The translations under genes were made by a program, and so were the position numbers. This document shows positions 8,650 through 16,913 of a DNA stretch of 34,504 bases, piece after piece. Origin of the DNA: Rhizobiales bacterium Ga0077548 (GTDB taxonomy: Bacteria; Pseudomonadota; Alphaproteobacteria; Rhizobiales; Xanthobacteraceae); the NCBI GenBank assembly GCA_001464215.1, contig LNEZ01000073.1:1-34504 (forward strand), in the 5' to 3' direction. The notes under the pieces are model-generated. The model saw only the letters and a list, made by a program, of their open reading frames with translations, was not told where the DNA came from and made no database searches. How positions within the stretch are numbered: position 1 is the stretch's first letter; each line of letters starts with the position of its first letter.

Positions 8650-9332
8650 GCGGCGAGGACGAAGGCTTCCTTGGCCGCTGGTCGCGGCGCAAGCAGGAAG
8701 TACAAGACGAGGAAAAGCAGCAGCAGGAAGTTGCTGCGCTGCCGCCGGAGCAGCAGAAACTTCCCGCGGCAGAAGTCGAGACGAAAAAAAAAGAGCTGGA
8801 GTTCGACGTTTCGACGCTGCCGCCAATCGACTCGATTGTGGCCGGCACCGATATCCGCGCCTTTCTTTCCAAGGGCGTTCCGGCGGCATTGACTCAGGCC
8901 GCCTTGCGCAAGGCATGGAGCGCCGATCCGGCGATCCGCGATTACATCGGGCTTTCGGAGAATTCCTGGGACTTTAACGCGCTCGATGGCCAGCACGGTT
9001 TCGCGCCGCTCTCTCCGAACACCGACATCAAAGGGATGCTCTCGGAAATTTTCGGGGAAGTCCGCGAAGGCGCTGAAAAGCTCGAAAAGGCTGTCGGCGA
9101 GATGACACCCGAGACGCCGCCCGTGACGGCTGCGGAGAATACGGTGCGCCTTTCCGATTCGACTGTGGAAGCCGTCAGCAAATCTTCCGAGCGGGCGGAT
9201 GAGGCGGCGGAAGAAAAGCCGGACGGCGACATAAACGCACATTCCGAAGTTGCGGCGCAAAAAGCCGACGAGCTTGAAGACGATCTAGCCGCTCTACCCG
9301 CTCGCCGGCACGGTAGCGCTCTTCCGTCCTGA
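8646..9332 (+). CDS. DUF3306 domain protein (FDH cassette)
   Basis: A 228-residue acidic protein that overlaps the DUF3305 stop (ATGA). It starts with the DUF3306 hallmark FLGRWSRRKQEV, passes through a charged, Gln/Glu-rich linker (about residues 20-50, possibly coiled coil) and then carries the family core LPPIDSIVAGTDIRAFL followed by ALRKAWSADPAIRDYIGL. The C-terminal third is low-complexity and rich in Glu and Ala. The function is unknown. It closes the five-gene block in which every junction is a stop/start overlap, so stoichiometry is probably set by translational coupling. Confidence 0.87.
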   Translation: MSGEDEGFLGRWSRRKQEVQDEEKQQQEVAALPPEQQKLPAAEVETKKKELEFDVSTLPPIDSIVAGTDIRAFLSKGVPAALTQAALRKAWSADPAIRDYIGLSENSWDFNALDGQHGFAPLSPNTDIKGMLSEIFGEVREGAEKLEKAVGEMTPETPPVTAAENTVRLSDSTVEAVSKSSERADEAAEEKPDGDINAHSEVAAQKADELEDDLAALPARRHGSALPS

Positions 9333-9359
9333 CCCTTTCTGCATTGCAACGCACCATGA

Positions 9360-9391
9360 AATAGCTGCTGCCTATATAGGCACAGGCTATT
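9360..9391. promoter_or_regulatory. 32-bp near-perfect palindrome, candidate operator upstream of the HTH-TorD gene
   Basis: The central 14 bases, 9369-9382 (TGCCTATATAGGCA), are a perfect palindrome. Outer arms AATAGC (9360-9365) and GCTATT (9386-9391) share the same centre, at 9375.5. Of 16 base pairs only three (9366-9368 against 9383-9385) do not match. There is no loop and no following T-run, so a DNA operator fits better than a terminator. It sits 91 bp before the start of a gene that encodes an HTH protein. Confidence 0.6.
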
Positions 9392-9481
9392 GCGGCTATT
9401 CCGCCTTGCGGGGTACGCTCTTTGAAATGGTTCTGAAGAAGCGCCGATTCAAAGCGTTCTAATTTCAGGCGGGAGGAAACT

Positions 9482-10261
9482 TTGCGCGACCAAGGCTTGG
9501 AAAAAGCCATCCGCACAGTAGGCGGCGTGAGTGAGCTCGCGCGTCGCGTTGGAGTCGCGCAACCCTCCGTCTCGAATTGGAACCGTGTGCCGGTAGAGCG
9601 CGTCGCCGTGGTTGAAGCGGCCACCGGCATCTCGCGCGCCATTCTTCGTCCTGATCTTTTCGGAACGGATTTTTACGTGAGCGATACGCTGGACGAAATC
9701 GATGTCGCACGTGCGCAGGAATATGCGCTGCTTGCAGTCCTGCTCGCCAAAGCGCCGGGCGCGGACCTTTTGAAGCGCTTTGAAAAACTGGAAGGCGACG
9801 AGAGCGATATCGGCCGCGCGCATGAAACGCTTGCCGACGCTGCAGCATCGGTTAATGCCCAGCAGCTAGAGCGCGAATACTTCGACGTCTTCATTGGCGT
9901 AGGCCGCGGCGAGTTGCTGCCCTACGCTTCTTATTATCTCACCGGCTTCCTGCACGAGCGCCCGCTCGCACGTCTGCGCGGCGATCTGTTTCTGCTCGGC
10001 ATCGAAAAGAACGAAGATAATCCGGACCCGGAAGATCACATCGCATTCCTGTGCGAGATCATGGCCGGAATCATCAGCAAGCGTTTCCCGGCGCCGATCG
10101 GCGCCGATCGCGAGTTCTTCGAAAAACATATCAAGCCGTGGGCAAGCCGCTTCTTCGCAGATCTCGAAGCGGCGGAATCGGCGAATTTCTATCGCAGCGT
10201 CGGCAAGCTCGGCCGCGCATTCATTGAAATAGAAACAGAAGCCTTCGCGCTGCCCTCATAG
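9482..10261 (+). CDS. TorD-family chaperone with N-terminal YdaS/Cro-like HTH domain
   Basis: A 259-residue fusion. Residues about 5-58 look like the YdaS/Cro-type HTH (GLEKAIRTVGGVSELARRVG, then VAQPSVSNWNRVP and VVEAATGISRAILRPDLF). Residues about 70-259 look like TorD/DmsD chaperones for molybdo-enzymes (all-alpha, EYFDVFIGVGRGELLPYASYYLTG, EDHIAFLCEIMAGI). The start is TTG at 9482, with a strong GGGAGGAAA ribosome site directly upstream. The TorD part should hold the apo alpha subunit or its twin-arginine leader until the cofactor is in place. The HTH suggests DNA binding, perhaps at the palindrome at 9360-9391. It follows the DUF cassette and precedes the enzyme genes. The fusion is seen in sequence; the dual role is inferred. 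Confidence 0.85.
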   Translation: MRDQGLEKAIRTVGGVSELARRVGVAQPSVSNWNRVPVERVAVVEAATGISRAILRPDLFGTDFYVSDTLDEIDVARAQEYALLAVLLAKAPGADLLKRFEKLEGDESDIGRAHETLADAAASVNAQQLEREYFDVFIGVGRGELLPYASYYLTGFLHERPLARLRGDLFLLGIEKNEDNPDPEDHIAFLCEIMAGIISKRFPAPIGADREFFEKHIKPWASRFFADLEAAESANFYRSVGKLGRAFIEIETEAFALPS

Positions 10262-10294
10262 GCACGTGAAGAAAGAATTTTAGGAGGAAACGCG

Positions 10295-10495
10295 ATGAAA
10301 CAGCAGGACAAGAAAGCGGTCGGACGGCGCGAGTTTCTGCGCACGATCGGTGCAGGCGCAAGCGTTGCTGCAGTAGCCGTTTCTCCGATGGCGGCTACTT
10401 CTGCCAGCGCGCAGACCAAAGACGATCCGAAGACGAAGGCGCGCTATCAGAATACGGATCACGTGAAGAAGTTTTACCGCGTCAACAGCAACTAA
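10295..10495 (+). CDS. Formate dehydrogenase region Tat-target small protein
   Basis: A 66-residue protein with a strong ribosome site (TTAGGAGGAAACGCG). Its N-terminus contains the twin-arginine motif RREFLRTIG and a hydrophobic alanine-rich stretch, cut after SASA, leaving a short mature peptide that ends in HVKKFYRVNSN. This matches the known small family of formate dehydrogenase region Tat-target proteins. It lies directly upstream of the Tat-exported alpha subunit. It may be exported with the enzyme as a small subunit or assembly factor; no biochemical role is established to my knowledge. Confidence 0.88.
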   Translation: MKQQDKKAVGRREFLRTIGAGASVAAVAVSPMAATSASAQTKDDPKTKARYQNTDHVKKFYRVNSN

Positions 10496-10508
10496 GGGGA
10501 GGCGCACC

Positions 10509-13419
10509 GTGCTGATCAAAAGAACCGAACGCGAAGCACGCCGCGGCCAGCTTGCCGTAGCGCTTGCCGGAAATACCAGCGGCGGCATGAACCGCCGTAG
10601 TTTCCTCCGCCGCTCAGGCCTGGTTGCCGGCGGTCTCGCTGCCGTTGGCGCACTGCCGCTCGCCGGCGCACGCAAGGCGGAAGCCGGACCGGTCCCGCCC
10701 GCAGGCGCGAAGATCGAAATCAAGAAGAATATGTGCACGCACTGCTCGGTCGGTTGCACCGTCATCGCGGAAGTCGCGAACGGTGTGTGGATCGGGCAGG
10801 AGTCGGGCTACGACAGTCCGATCAATCGCGGTTCGCATTGCGCCAAGGGTGCTGCGGTTCGCGAGCTCGTGCATGGCGACCGCCGCCTGAAATATCCGAT
10901 GAAGCTGGTAAACGGCCAGTGGACCCGCATCTCTTGGGATGTCGCGATCAACGAGATCGGCGACAAGCTCGAAGGAATTCGCAAGAAGAACGGCCCGGAC
11001 TCGGTGTTCTGGCTCGGCTCGGCGAAATTCTCGAACGAAGGCGCGTACCTGAACCGCAAGCTCGCCGCGTTCTGGGGCACCAACAACGTCGACCATCAGG
11101 CCCGTATCTGCCACTCGACGACCGTGACCGGTGTTGCGAACACCTGGGGCTACGGCGCGCAGACCAACTCCTACAACGACATCCGCAAGTCGAAGACGCT
11201 CATCATCATGGGCGGCAATCCGGCGGAAGCGCATCCGGTTTCCTTGCAGCATTTGCTCGAAGGCAAGGAAAACAACCGCGCCAACTACATCGTAATCGAA
11301 CCGCGCCTGACGCGTACCGCGGCTCACGCGACCGAATACGTTCGTATCCGCTCCGGCACGGATATCCCCGTCGCTTGGGGCATCCTGCACCACATCTTCA
11401 AGAACGGCTGGGAAGATAAGGAATTCATCGCCCAGCGCGTCGCGGACATGGATCTCGTCCGCAAGGAAGTCGAGAAGTGGACGCCTGAGGAAGTCGAACG
11501 CGTATCCGGCGTGCCGGGTGCGCAGCTCGAGAAGGTTGCGAAAATGTCCGCGACCGAGAAGCCGGCCACGCTGATCTGGTGCATGGGCGCAACCCAGCAC
11601 ACTGTCGGCACCTCGAACGTCCGCGCCTTCTGCAACCTGCTGCTTGCCACCGGTAACGTCGGCAAGGAAGGCACCGGCGCCAACATCTTCCGCGGCCACT
11701 GCAACGTGCAGGGTGCGACCGACCTCGGCCTCGATATCGTGACGCTGCCGCTTTACTACGGCCTCGTCGAAGGTGCGTGGCGTCACTGGTCACGCGTTTG
11801 GGAAGTCGATTACGACTGGTTCCTGAAGCGCTTCCAGGACAAGAAAATCATGGAAACGGCGGGCATCCCGTCGACCCGCCGACACCCTGAAGGCCATGAT
11901 GGTCTTCGGTCACGGCGGCAACACCGTCACCCGTATGCCGAAGGCGAAGGAAGGCATCGAGAAGCTCGAATTGCTTGTCGTCGCCGATCCGCATCCGACG
12001 ACATGGGCGGCGCTCTCCGAGCGTAAGGACAACACCTATCTGCTTCCGATCTGCACCCAGTTCGAATGCGACGGCTCGCGTACGGCTTCTAACCGCTCCG
12101 TGCAGTGGGGCCAGCAGGTCGTGAAGCCGATCTTCGAGTCGAAGAACGACTACGAGGTGATGTATCTCCTCGCAAAGAAACTCGGCTTCGCCGATCTGAT
12201 GTTCAAGAACATCAAGGTCGAGAACAACCAGCCGCTCGCCGAAGATCTGCTGCGCGAAATCAACCGCGGCGGCTTCTCGACCGGTTACTCCGGCCAGTCG
12301 CCGGAACGTCTCAAGGCGCACATGGCGAACCAGGACAAGTTCGATCTGGTTTCGCTCCGTTCGACCAAAGACGCACCGCCCGAAATCGCGGGCGACTACT
12401 ACGGCCTGCCTTGGCCGTGCTGGGGCACGCCGGCGATCCGGCATCCCGGTACGCACCAGCTCTACAACACCAACCTTCACGTGAAAGAGGGCGGCGGTAC
12501 GTTCCGTGCGCGCTTTGGCGTGGAGCGCGTCGTCAAGACAAAGGTGATGGAAGACGGCAAGGAGGTCGAAAAGGAACAGCGCTTTAATCTGCTCGCCGAA
12601 GGTTCATTCTCTGTCGGCTCGGAACTCAAGGACGGTTATCCGGAGTTCACCTACGGCGTCTTGAAGAAGCTCGGCTGGGACAAGGATCTCACCGATCCGG
12701 AACGCGAGCGCATCGAGAAGATCGGAGGCAACAATCCCGATAACGTCGGCTGGGCAATCGATCTTTCGGGCGGCATCATCCGCGTTGCGCTCGAGCATGG
12801 CTGTATCCCATTCGGCAACGGCAAGGCTCGCGCGGCCGCGTGGAACTTGCTGGATCCGGTGCCGGTACATCGCGAGCCGATTTACACACCGCGTCCTGAT
12901 CTTGTCGCGAAGTATCCGACCTATCCGAAAGCGGTCCGCTTCCGCGTCCCGGATATCGGCTTCGACGTGCAGAAGGCCGCGGTCGATAAGGGCATCGCCA
13001 AGCAGTTCCCGCTGGTGCTGACTTCGGGCCGCCTCGTCGAATACGAAGGCGGCGGCGAAGAAACCCGCTCCAACAAGTGGCTCGCAGAGTTGCAGCAAGA
13101 CTCTTTCATCGAGATCAATCCTGCTGACGCAACCGAGCGCGGTATCAAGGACGGCCAGTGGGTCTGGGTTACGGGCGCCGAGAATTCGAAGGCGCGCGTC
13201 AAGGCTCTCGTCACTCAGCGCGTCGGCAAGGGCGTCACCTGGATGCCGTTCCACTTCGGTGGCTGGTGGCAGGGCCAGGATCAACGCAAGAACTACCCGG
13301 CAGGCACCGATCCGATCGTGCTCGGCGAGAGCGTGAACTCGATCACTACCTACGGCTACGACCCGGCGACGGGTATGCAAGAACCCAAAGCAGCCCTCTG
13401 CCAAGTCGCAGCGGCATAA
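10509..13419 (+). pseudogene. fdh3A: Tat-exported formate dehydrogenase alpha subunit (FDH3-like), interrupted by a frameshift
   Basis: Two overlapping frames together make one alpha subunit. The first begins at GTG 10509, behind AGGGGAGG. It carries a twin-arginine leader (NRRSFLRRS, residues 28-36), a [4Fe-4S] site (C76, C79, C83, C111) and the catalytic cysteine C201 in ARICHSTT, where other enzymes have selenocysteine. After GIPSTR (ending 11879) this frame turns to junk and stops at 12026. The second frame resumes by 11881 with DTLKAMMVFGHGGN and ends at 13419 with the molydopterin dinucleotide-binding C-terminal domain. The join needs a loss of 3n+2 or gain of 3n+1 bases; I recall about 14 more residues here in relatives, which favours a small deletion. 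All neighbours are intact, so this may be a sequencing or assembly error rather than a dead gene. Confidence 0.88.
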
Positions 13420-13431
13420 GGAGCAACGCAC

Positions 13432-14028
13432 ATGGCACGTATGAAATTCCTCTGCGACGCCGACCGTTGCATCGAATGCAACGCCTGCGTCACGGCTTGC
13501 AAGAACGAGCATGAAGTACCGTGGGGCATCAACCGCCGCCGCGTGGTGACCATCAACGACGGTCAGCCCGGCGAGCGTTCGGTCTCAATGGCCTGTATGC
13601 ACTGTACCGACGCGCCTTGCGCGGCGGTATGCCCGGTGAATTGCTTCTTCACCACGGCTGACGGCGTCGTTCTGCACTCGAAGGACCTCTGCATCGGCTG
13701 CGGTTACTGCTTCTATGCGTGCCCGTTCGGCGCGCCGCAGTATCCGCGGGTCGGCAACTTCGGTTCGCGCGGCAAGATGGACAAATGCACCTTCTGCGCC
13801 GGCGGTCCGGACCCGGCCAATACGCAGGCAAACTTCGTGCAGTACGGCACGAACCGTCTGGCCGAAGGCAAGCTCCCGCTCTGCGCGGAAATGTGCTCGA
13901 CCAAATCGCTCCTCGCGGGCGACGGCGACATCATCGCGAAGATCTACAAAGAGCGCGTTGCGAAGCGCGGTTACGGCTCCGGCGCCTGGGGCTGGAAGAC
14001 TGCCTATCGCGAAACGATCGCGGGCTAA
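13432..14028 (+). CDS. fdh3B: Formate dehydrogenase FDH3 beta subunit, four-cluster ferredoxin
   Basis: A 198-residue electron-transfer subunit with four [4Fe-4S] cluster motifs: CIECNACVTACKNEH, CMHCTDAPCAAVCP, CIGCGYCFYACPFG and a split CTFC...CAEMC site. It lacks its own signal and would be exported together with the alpha subunit, as in other Tat-dependent dehydrogenases. It links the alpha catalytic site to the haem b of the gamma subunit. The gap to the alpha stop is 12 bp with a GGAG ribosome site. Confidence 0.93.
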   Translation: MARMKFLCDADRCIECNACVTACKNEHEVPWGINRRRVVTINDGQPGERSVSMACMHCTDAPCAAVCPVNCFFTTADGVVLHSKDLCIGCGYCFYACPFGAPQYPRVGNFGSRGKMDKCTFCAGGPDPANTQANFVQYGTNRLAEGKLPLCAEMCSTKSLLAGDGDIIAKIYKERVAKRGYGSGAWGWKTAYRETIAG

Positions 14029-14039
14029 ACGTGTCGGAT

Positions 14040-14063
14040 GCGCGGCGGGAAAACCTGCCGCGC
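14040..14063 (+). other. GC-rich hairpin between beta and gamma subunit genes
   Basis: A 10-bp stem (14040-14049 with 14054-14063, one G-U pair) closes an AAAA loop in the 72-bp gap after the beta subunit. No U-run follows, so it is not a normal terminator. It could stabilise the upstream mRNA or mark a processing site. Confidence 0.55.
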
Positions 14064-14100
14064 TTCTCTCTGGGGCAAGAAGAATTTTTGGAGTAGAAGC

Positions 14101-15096
14101 ATGACGCTTCACACGCACATCCGCACCATCCTCGGCACTTTCGCGATCCTGCTTGCAGTTATCGTCGCGACACCGGCCGCAGCACAGCAGCCGACCACGG
14201 TCAATCCGACCGCCAGTTCGGTGAATGAAGAAAAGTTGCTGAGGGAACTGAACCAGATTTCCGGCCGCTGCACGCTGCCGAACCAGACGGCCTGCTTAAT
14301 CGAGCAGCCCGCCGGCCGCGATTGGCGCGAATTCCATCAGGTGACGCTGCGCTGGATCGCGGCGATCTCCATCGTGGGCGTGTTGGCTCTGCTCGTAATC
14401 TTCTATCTCAGCCGCGGCATGGTGAAGATCGAGAGCGGCCGCTCAGGCCGCACAGTTACACGCTTTAACGGCTACGAGCGCTTCGTTCACTGGATGACGG
14501 CGACCTGCTTCATCATCCTCGCGCTGTCGGGTCTCAACATCACGTTCGGCAAGGCGCTGCTGCTACCGATCATGAGCCCGGAAGCATTCACCGCGATCTC
14601 GCAGTGGGGCAAGTATTTCCATAACTATCTGAGTTTCCCGTTCACCATCGGCACCGTCATGATTTTCCTGATGTGGATCGGCGGCAATATTCCGAACAAG
14701 ACCGACGTCGAATGGGTGAAGCGCGGCGGCGGTATCGTCGGCAAGGATCACCCGCCGGCATATCGCTTTAACGGCGGCCAGAAGATGATCTACTGGATTG
14801 TCGTACTTGGCGGTGCCGCGGTTGCGGTGTCGGGTTACATCCTGATGTTCCCGTTCTATGGAACGACCGTCAGCGGCGTGCAGCTTGCGCAGATCGTCCA
14901 CGGCATCGTGGCTGCGCTCTTTATCGCCGCCATGCTCGGCCACATCTATATCGGCACCATCGGTATGGAAGGCGCATTCGAGGCGATGGGCTCGGGCGAA
15001 GTAGATGTGAACTGGGCCAAGGAGCATCACAAGCTTTGGCTCGAAGAGGAAATGGGCAAGGGAAGTTCCCGCGCCAAGGCGCAACCAGCAGAATAG
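14101..15096 (+). CDS. fdh3C: Formate dehydrogenase gamma subunit, membrane cytochrome b556
   Basis: A 331-residue membrane subunit. The start is ATG 14101 behind TTGGAG; the frame is open further up to 14038 but that segment is not protein-like. A signal peptide (ILLAVIVATPAAAQQ) precedes a periplasmic stretch of about 60 residues with two cysteines (SGRCTLPNQTACL). Four or five membrane helices follow from about residue 84. Histidines placed to bind haem b are seen in RFVHWMTA, KYFHNYLS, IVHGIVAA and LGHIYIGT. It anchors the enzyme and delivers electrons to quinone. The last part (AKEHHKLWLEEEMGKG) is cytoplasmic or periplasmic tail typical of this FdhC/FdoI-type family. Confidence 0.92.
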   Translation: MTLHTHIRTILGTFAILLAVIVATPAAAQQPTTVNPTASSVNEEKLLRELNQISGRCTLPNQTACLIEQPAGRDWREFHQVTLRWIAAISIVGVLALLVIFYLSRGMVKIESGRSGRTVTRFNGYERFVHWMTATCFIILALSGLNITFGKALLLPIMSPEAFTAISQWGKYFHNYLSFPFTIGTVMIFLMWIGGNIPNKTDVEWVKRGGGIVGKDHPPAYRFNGGQKMIYWIVVLGGAAVAVSGYILMFPFYGTTVSGVQLAQIVHGIVAALFIAAMLGHIYIGTIGMEGAFEAMGSGEVDVNWAKEHHKLWLEEEMGKGSSRAKAQPAE

Positions 15097-15129
15097 CCAG
15101 CGCGCCAAAAAATAAATCTGGAGGGGTAG

Positions 15130-15249
15130 ATGAAAAGTTTTCTGATCGCTTGCGTTGCCGCCGTCGGCATCGCGCTTTGCTCGTGGGCAGTTTTGAATAC
15201 CGTTCAGCAGACGGCCGATTCATACACCGGCACAGGCGTTCGCCTGTAA
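15130..15249 (+). CDS. 39-residue single-span membrane peptide of the FDH operon
   Basis: A short gene with a very strong ribosome site (CTGGAGGGGTAG) directly before its ATG, 33 bp after the gamma subunit. The product begins MKSFLIACVAAVGIALCSWA and ends TGTGVRL. It has one hydrophobic helix (residues 3-22) and a short polar tail. I do not recognise a named family, though similar short proteins ending in VRL occur in Rhizobiales as far as I recall. It is followed directly by the operon terminator, so it belongs to the transcript. Likely roles are a small accessory subunit of the membrane-bound dehydrogenase or a lipid-anchored peptide; both are inference. Confidence 0.7.
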   Translation: MKSFLIACVAAVGIALCSWAVLNTVQQTADSYTGTGVRL

Positions 15250-15271
15250 TCGCCAGAGCAACCGAGAAAGT

Positions 15272-15301
15272 AAAACGCCCGGCATCGCTGCCGGGCGTTT
15301 T
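15272..15301. terminator. Strong bidirectional rho-independent terminator
   Basis: A 13-bp perfect stem (15272-15284 with 15289-15301) closes a TCGC loop. It is flanked by A-tracts on the left and T-tracts on the right, so it can end both the plus-strand FDH transcript and the minus-strand tup operon, which stops at 15326. Confidence 0.9.
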
Positions 15302-15325
15302 CGCTTTTCGGGCGTGCCGCGAGGC

Positions 15326-16162
15326 TTATGCGCCAGGAACCGTCGCATTCGGGAAGAAGAGCTGCTCGCCGTTGATCTTGTAGCCGGAGATAGCCTTCTG
15401 CCCTTCGGTCGAAACGAGCCAGTCGATAAAGCTCTGCGCGAGGTCCTTCTTCACGTGCGGATGCTTCGTGGGGTTCACGAGCATCACGCCGTACTGGTTG
15501 AAGAGACGCTTGTCGCCCTCGACCGAGATCACAAGTTCGCCCCGGTTCTTGAACGAAAGCCAAGTGCCACGGTCTGTCAGCACATAGGCATTCGAGGCGG
15601 AGGCTGCATTCAAAGCGGCACCCATACCCTGACCGATATCGCGGTACCACTGGCCTTTGTCTGCAGCGATGTCGATGCCTGCGATTTTCCAGAGATTGAG
15701 CTCGGCGGAATGCGTGCCCGACTTGTCGCCGCGCGAGATGAACGTCGCGCCTGCAGATTTGATTTTCGCCAACGCCGCTGCGATATCCTTCGTCCCGTTG
15801 ATCTTCGCCGGATCGCCTTTCGGGCCGACGAGCACGAAATCGTTATACATGACGGGCGAACGCTTCACGCCGAAGCCGTCGGCCACGAACTTCTCTTCCT
15901 GTGATTTGGCGTGAACGAAAACGACGTCGGCATCGCCGCGGCGGCCGGTGTCGAGCGCTTGTCCGGTGCCCTGAGAGATCACGCGGACCTCGATGCCTGT
16001 CTTCGCCTTGAATAGCGGCAGCAGGTGACTGAAGAGGCCGGAGTCCACGGTCGATGTCGTCGAGGCGACGACGATAGACTTGTCCTGCGCAGCGACGTTT
16101 TGTGCTGCGGCAAGCGCGAGGGCTGCAAAGCCCATCACGATTGCAGATTTAAGTTTGAACAC
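15326..16162 (-). CDS. tupA: Tungstate ABC transporter substrate-binding protein
   Basis: A 278-residue periplasmic binding protein with a signal peptide (ALALAAAQNVAAQ). The anion-binding motifs of the TupA branch are visible: STTSTVDSGL at residues 34-43 and SRGDKSGTH at 143-151. These separate it from ModA molybdate binders. The start is GTG 16162 with GGAGGA 8 bp upstream. It is the last gene of the minus-strand operon after permease and ATPase. It would capture tungstate (possibly also molybdate) for the formate dehydrogenases on either side of it in the window. Tungsten rather than molybdenum use is inferred from this transporter type and from known tungsten FDH1 enzymes. Confidence 0.9.
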   Translation of the reverse strand: MFKLKSAIVMGFAALALAAAQNVAAQDKSIVVASTTSTVDSGLFSHLLPLFKAKTGIEVRVISQGTGQALDTGRRGDADVVFVHAKSQEEKFVADGFGVKRSPVMYNDFVLVGPKGDPAKINGTKDIAAALAKIKSAGATFISRGDKSGTHSAELNLWKIAGIDIAADKGQWYRDIGQGMGAALNAASASNAYVLTDRGTWLSFKNRGELVISVEGDKRLFNQYGVMLVNPTKHPHVKKDLAQSFIDWLVSTEGQKAISGYKINGEQLFFPNATVPGA

Positions 16163-16190
16163 GAACAGTTCCTCCGTTTTTTTGATTTTT

Positions 16191-16913
16191 TCAGATCAGC
16201 AGGTCGCTCGCCTGAAAACGGCGGGCTTCTTCCGTCCTAGGTTCCTTGAAGAAAACTTCCGACACGGAGTGTTCGAGGATCTTGCCGCGATGAATCAAAA
16301 CCACGTCTCCGGCGAGACGCCGCGCGGTGCCGAGATCGTGCGTGGAGATGAGAATCTTGACGCCTCGCTCCGCAACTGCGCGCAGAACATCCTCGACGGA
16401 TTTAGCGGCTGCCGGGTCCAGGCTTGCGGTAGGTTCGTCGAGAAAAAGAATTTCAGGGTCGCGCGCGAGGCTTCGTGCGAGCGCGAGCCGTTGCTGCTCG
16501 CCGCCGGAAAGGCGCCGCGCAGGCCGGTCCTCGAACCCGGAAAGTCCGACGAGTGCGAGGAGTTCGGCAATCTTGCGCCTGCGGTCGCGGCTTGGCGCGT
16601 TCACCGACGCGAGCGCGTAATCGATATTGTTTGCTGCGGAACGCATAAGCATGACCGGCCGCTGAAACAGGATTGCCCGGCGTGTGGGCGGGACTTTCTC
16701 TCTTCCGCCCCATGTCACGCGGCCAACGGTCGGCTCAAACAGGCCCATTCCAAGTCGCAACAGCGTCGTCTTGCCGGCGCCGTTAGGGCCAACCACCGCT
16801 GTCGGCGCTCCATTTGTGATCGAAAGGGATTCGATATCGAGGATAAGGCGGTTGCCGGCCTCGAAGCGAACCCGTTCGAACCGAAGCGGCAAATCGCTGT
16901 CGGGTGCGCGCAT
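16191..16913 (-). CDS. tupC: Tungstate ABC transporter ATP-binding protein
   Basis: A 240-residue ABC ATPase with Walker A GPNGAGKTT (residues 42-50), signature LSGGEQQ (134-140), Walker B ILFLDEP (154-160) and the switch histidine in STHDLG. It has no C-terminal TOBE domain of the ModC type, which fits a tungstate transporter. The start ATG overlaps the permease stop by one base (TGATG). Confidence 0.9.
   Translation of the reverse strand: MRAPDSDLPLRFERVRFEAGNRLILDIESLSITNGAPTAVVGPNGAGKTTLLRLGMGLFEPTVGRVTWGGREKVPPTRRAILFQRPVMLMRSAANNIDYALASVNAPSRDRRRKIAELLALVGLSGFEDRPARRLSGGEQQRLALARSLARDPEILFLDEPTASLDPAAAKSVEDVLRAVAERGVKILISTHDLGTARRLAGDVVLIHRGKILEHSVSEVFFKEPRTEEARRFQASDLLI

Noticed and set aside
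9369-9382. Rho-independent terminator after the DUF3306 gene
   Set aside because: The palindrome has no loop and no T-run, so it would not fold as a terminator.
10614-11786. Long minus-strand open frame (390 codons) opposite the FDH alpha subunit
   Set aside because: It is antisense to a clearly conserved coding region, shows no recognisable domain and is explained by high GC in third positions.
11871-12026. Programmed ribosomal frameshift in the FDH alpha subunit
   Set aside because: No slippery heptamer or pseudoknot-like structure is evident, and residues seem to be missing, which points to a deletion or sequence error.
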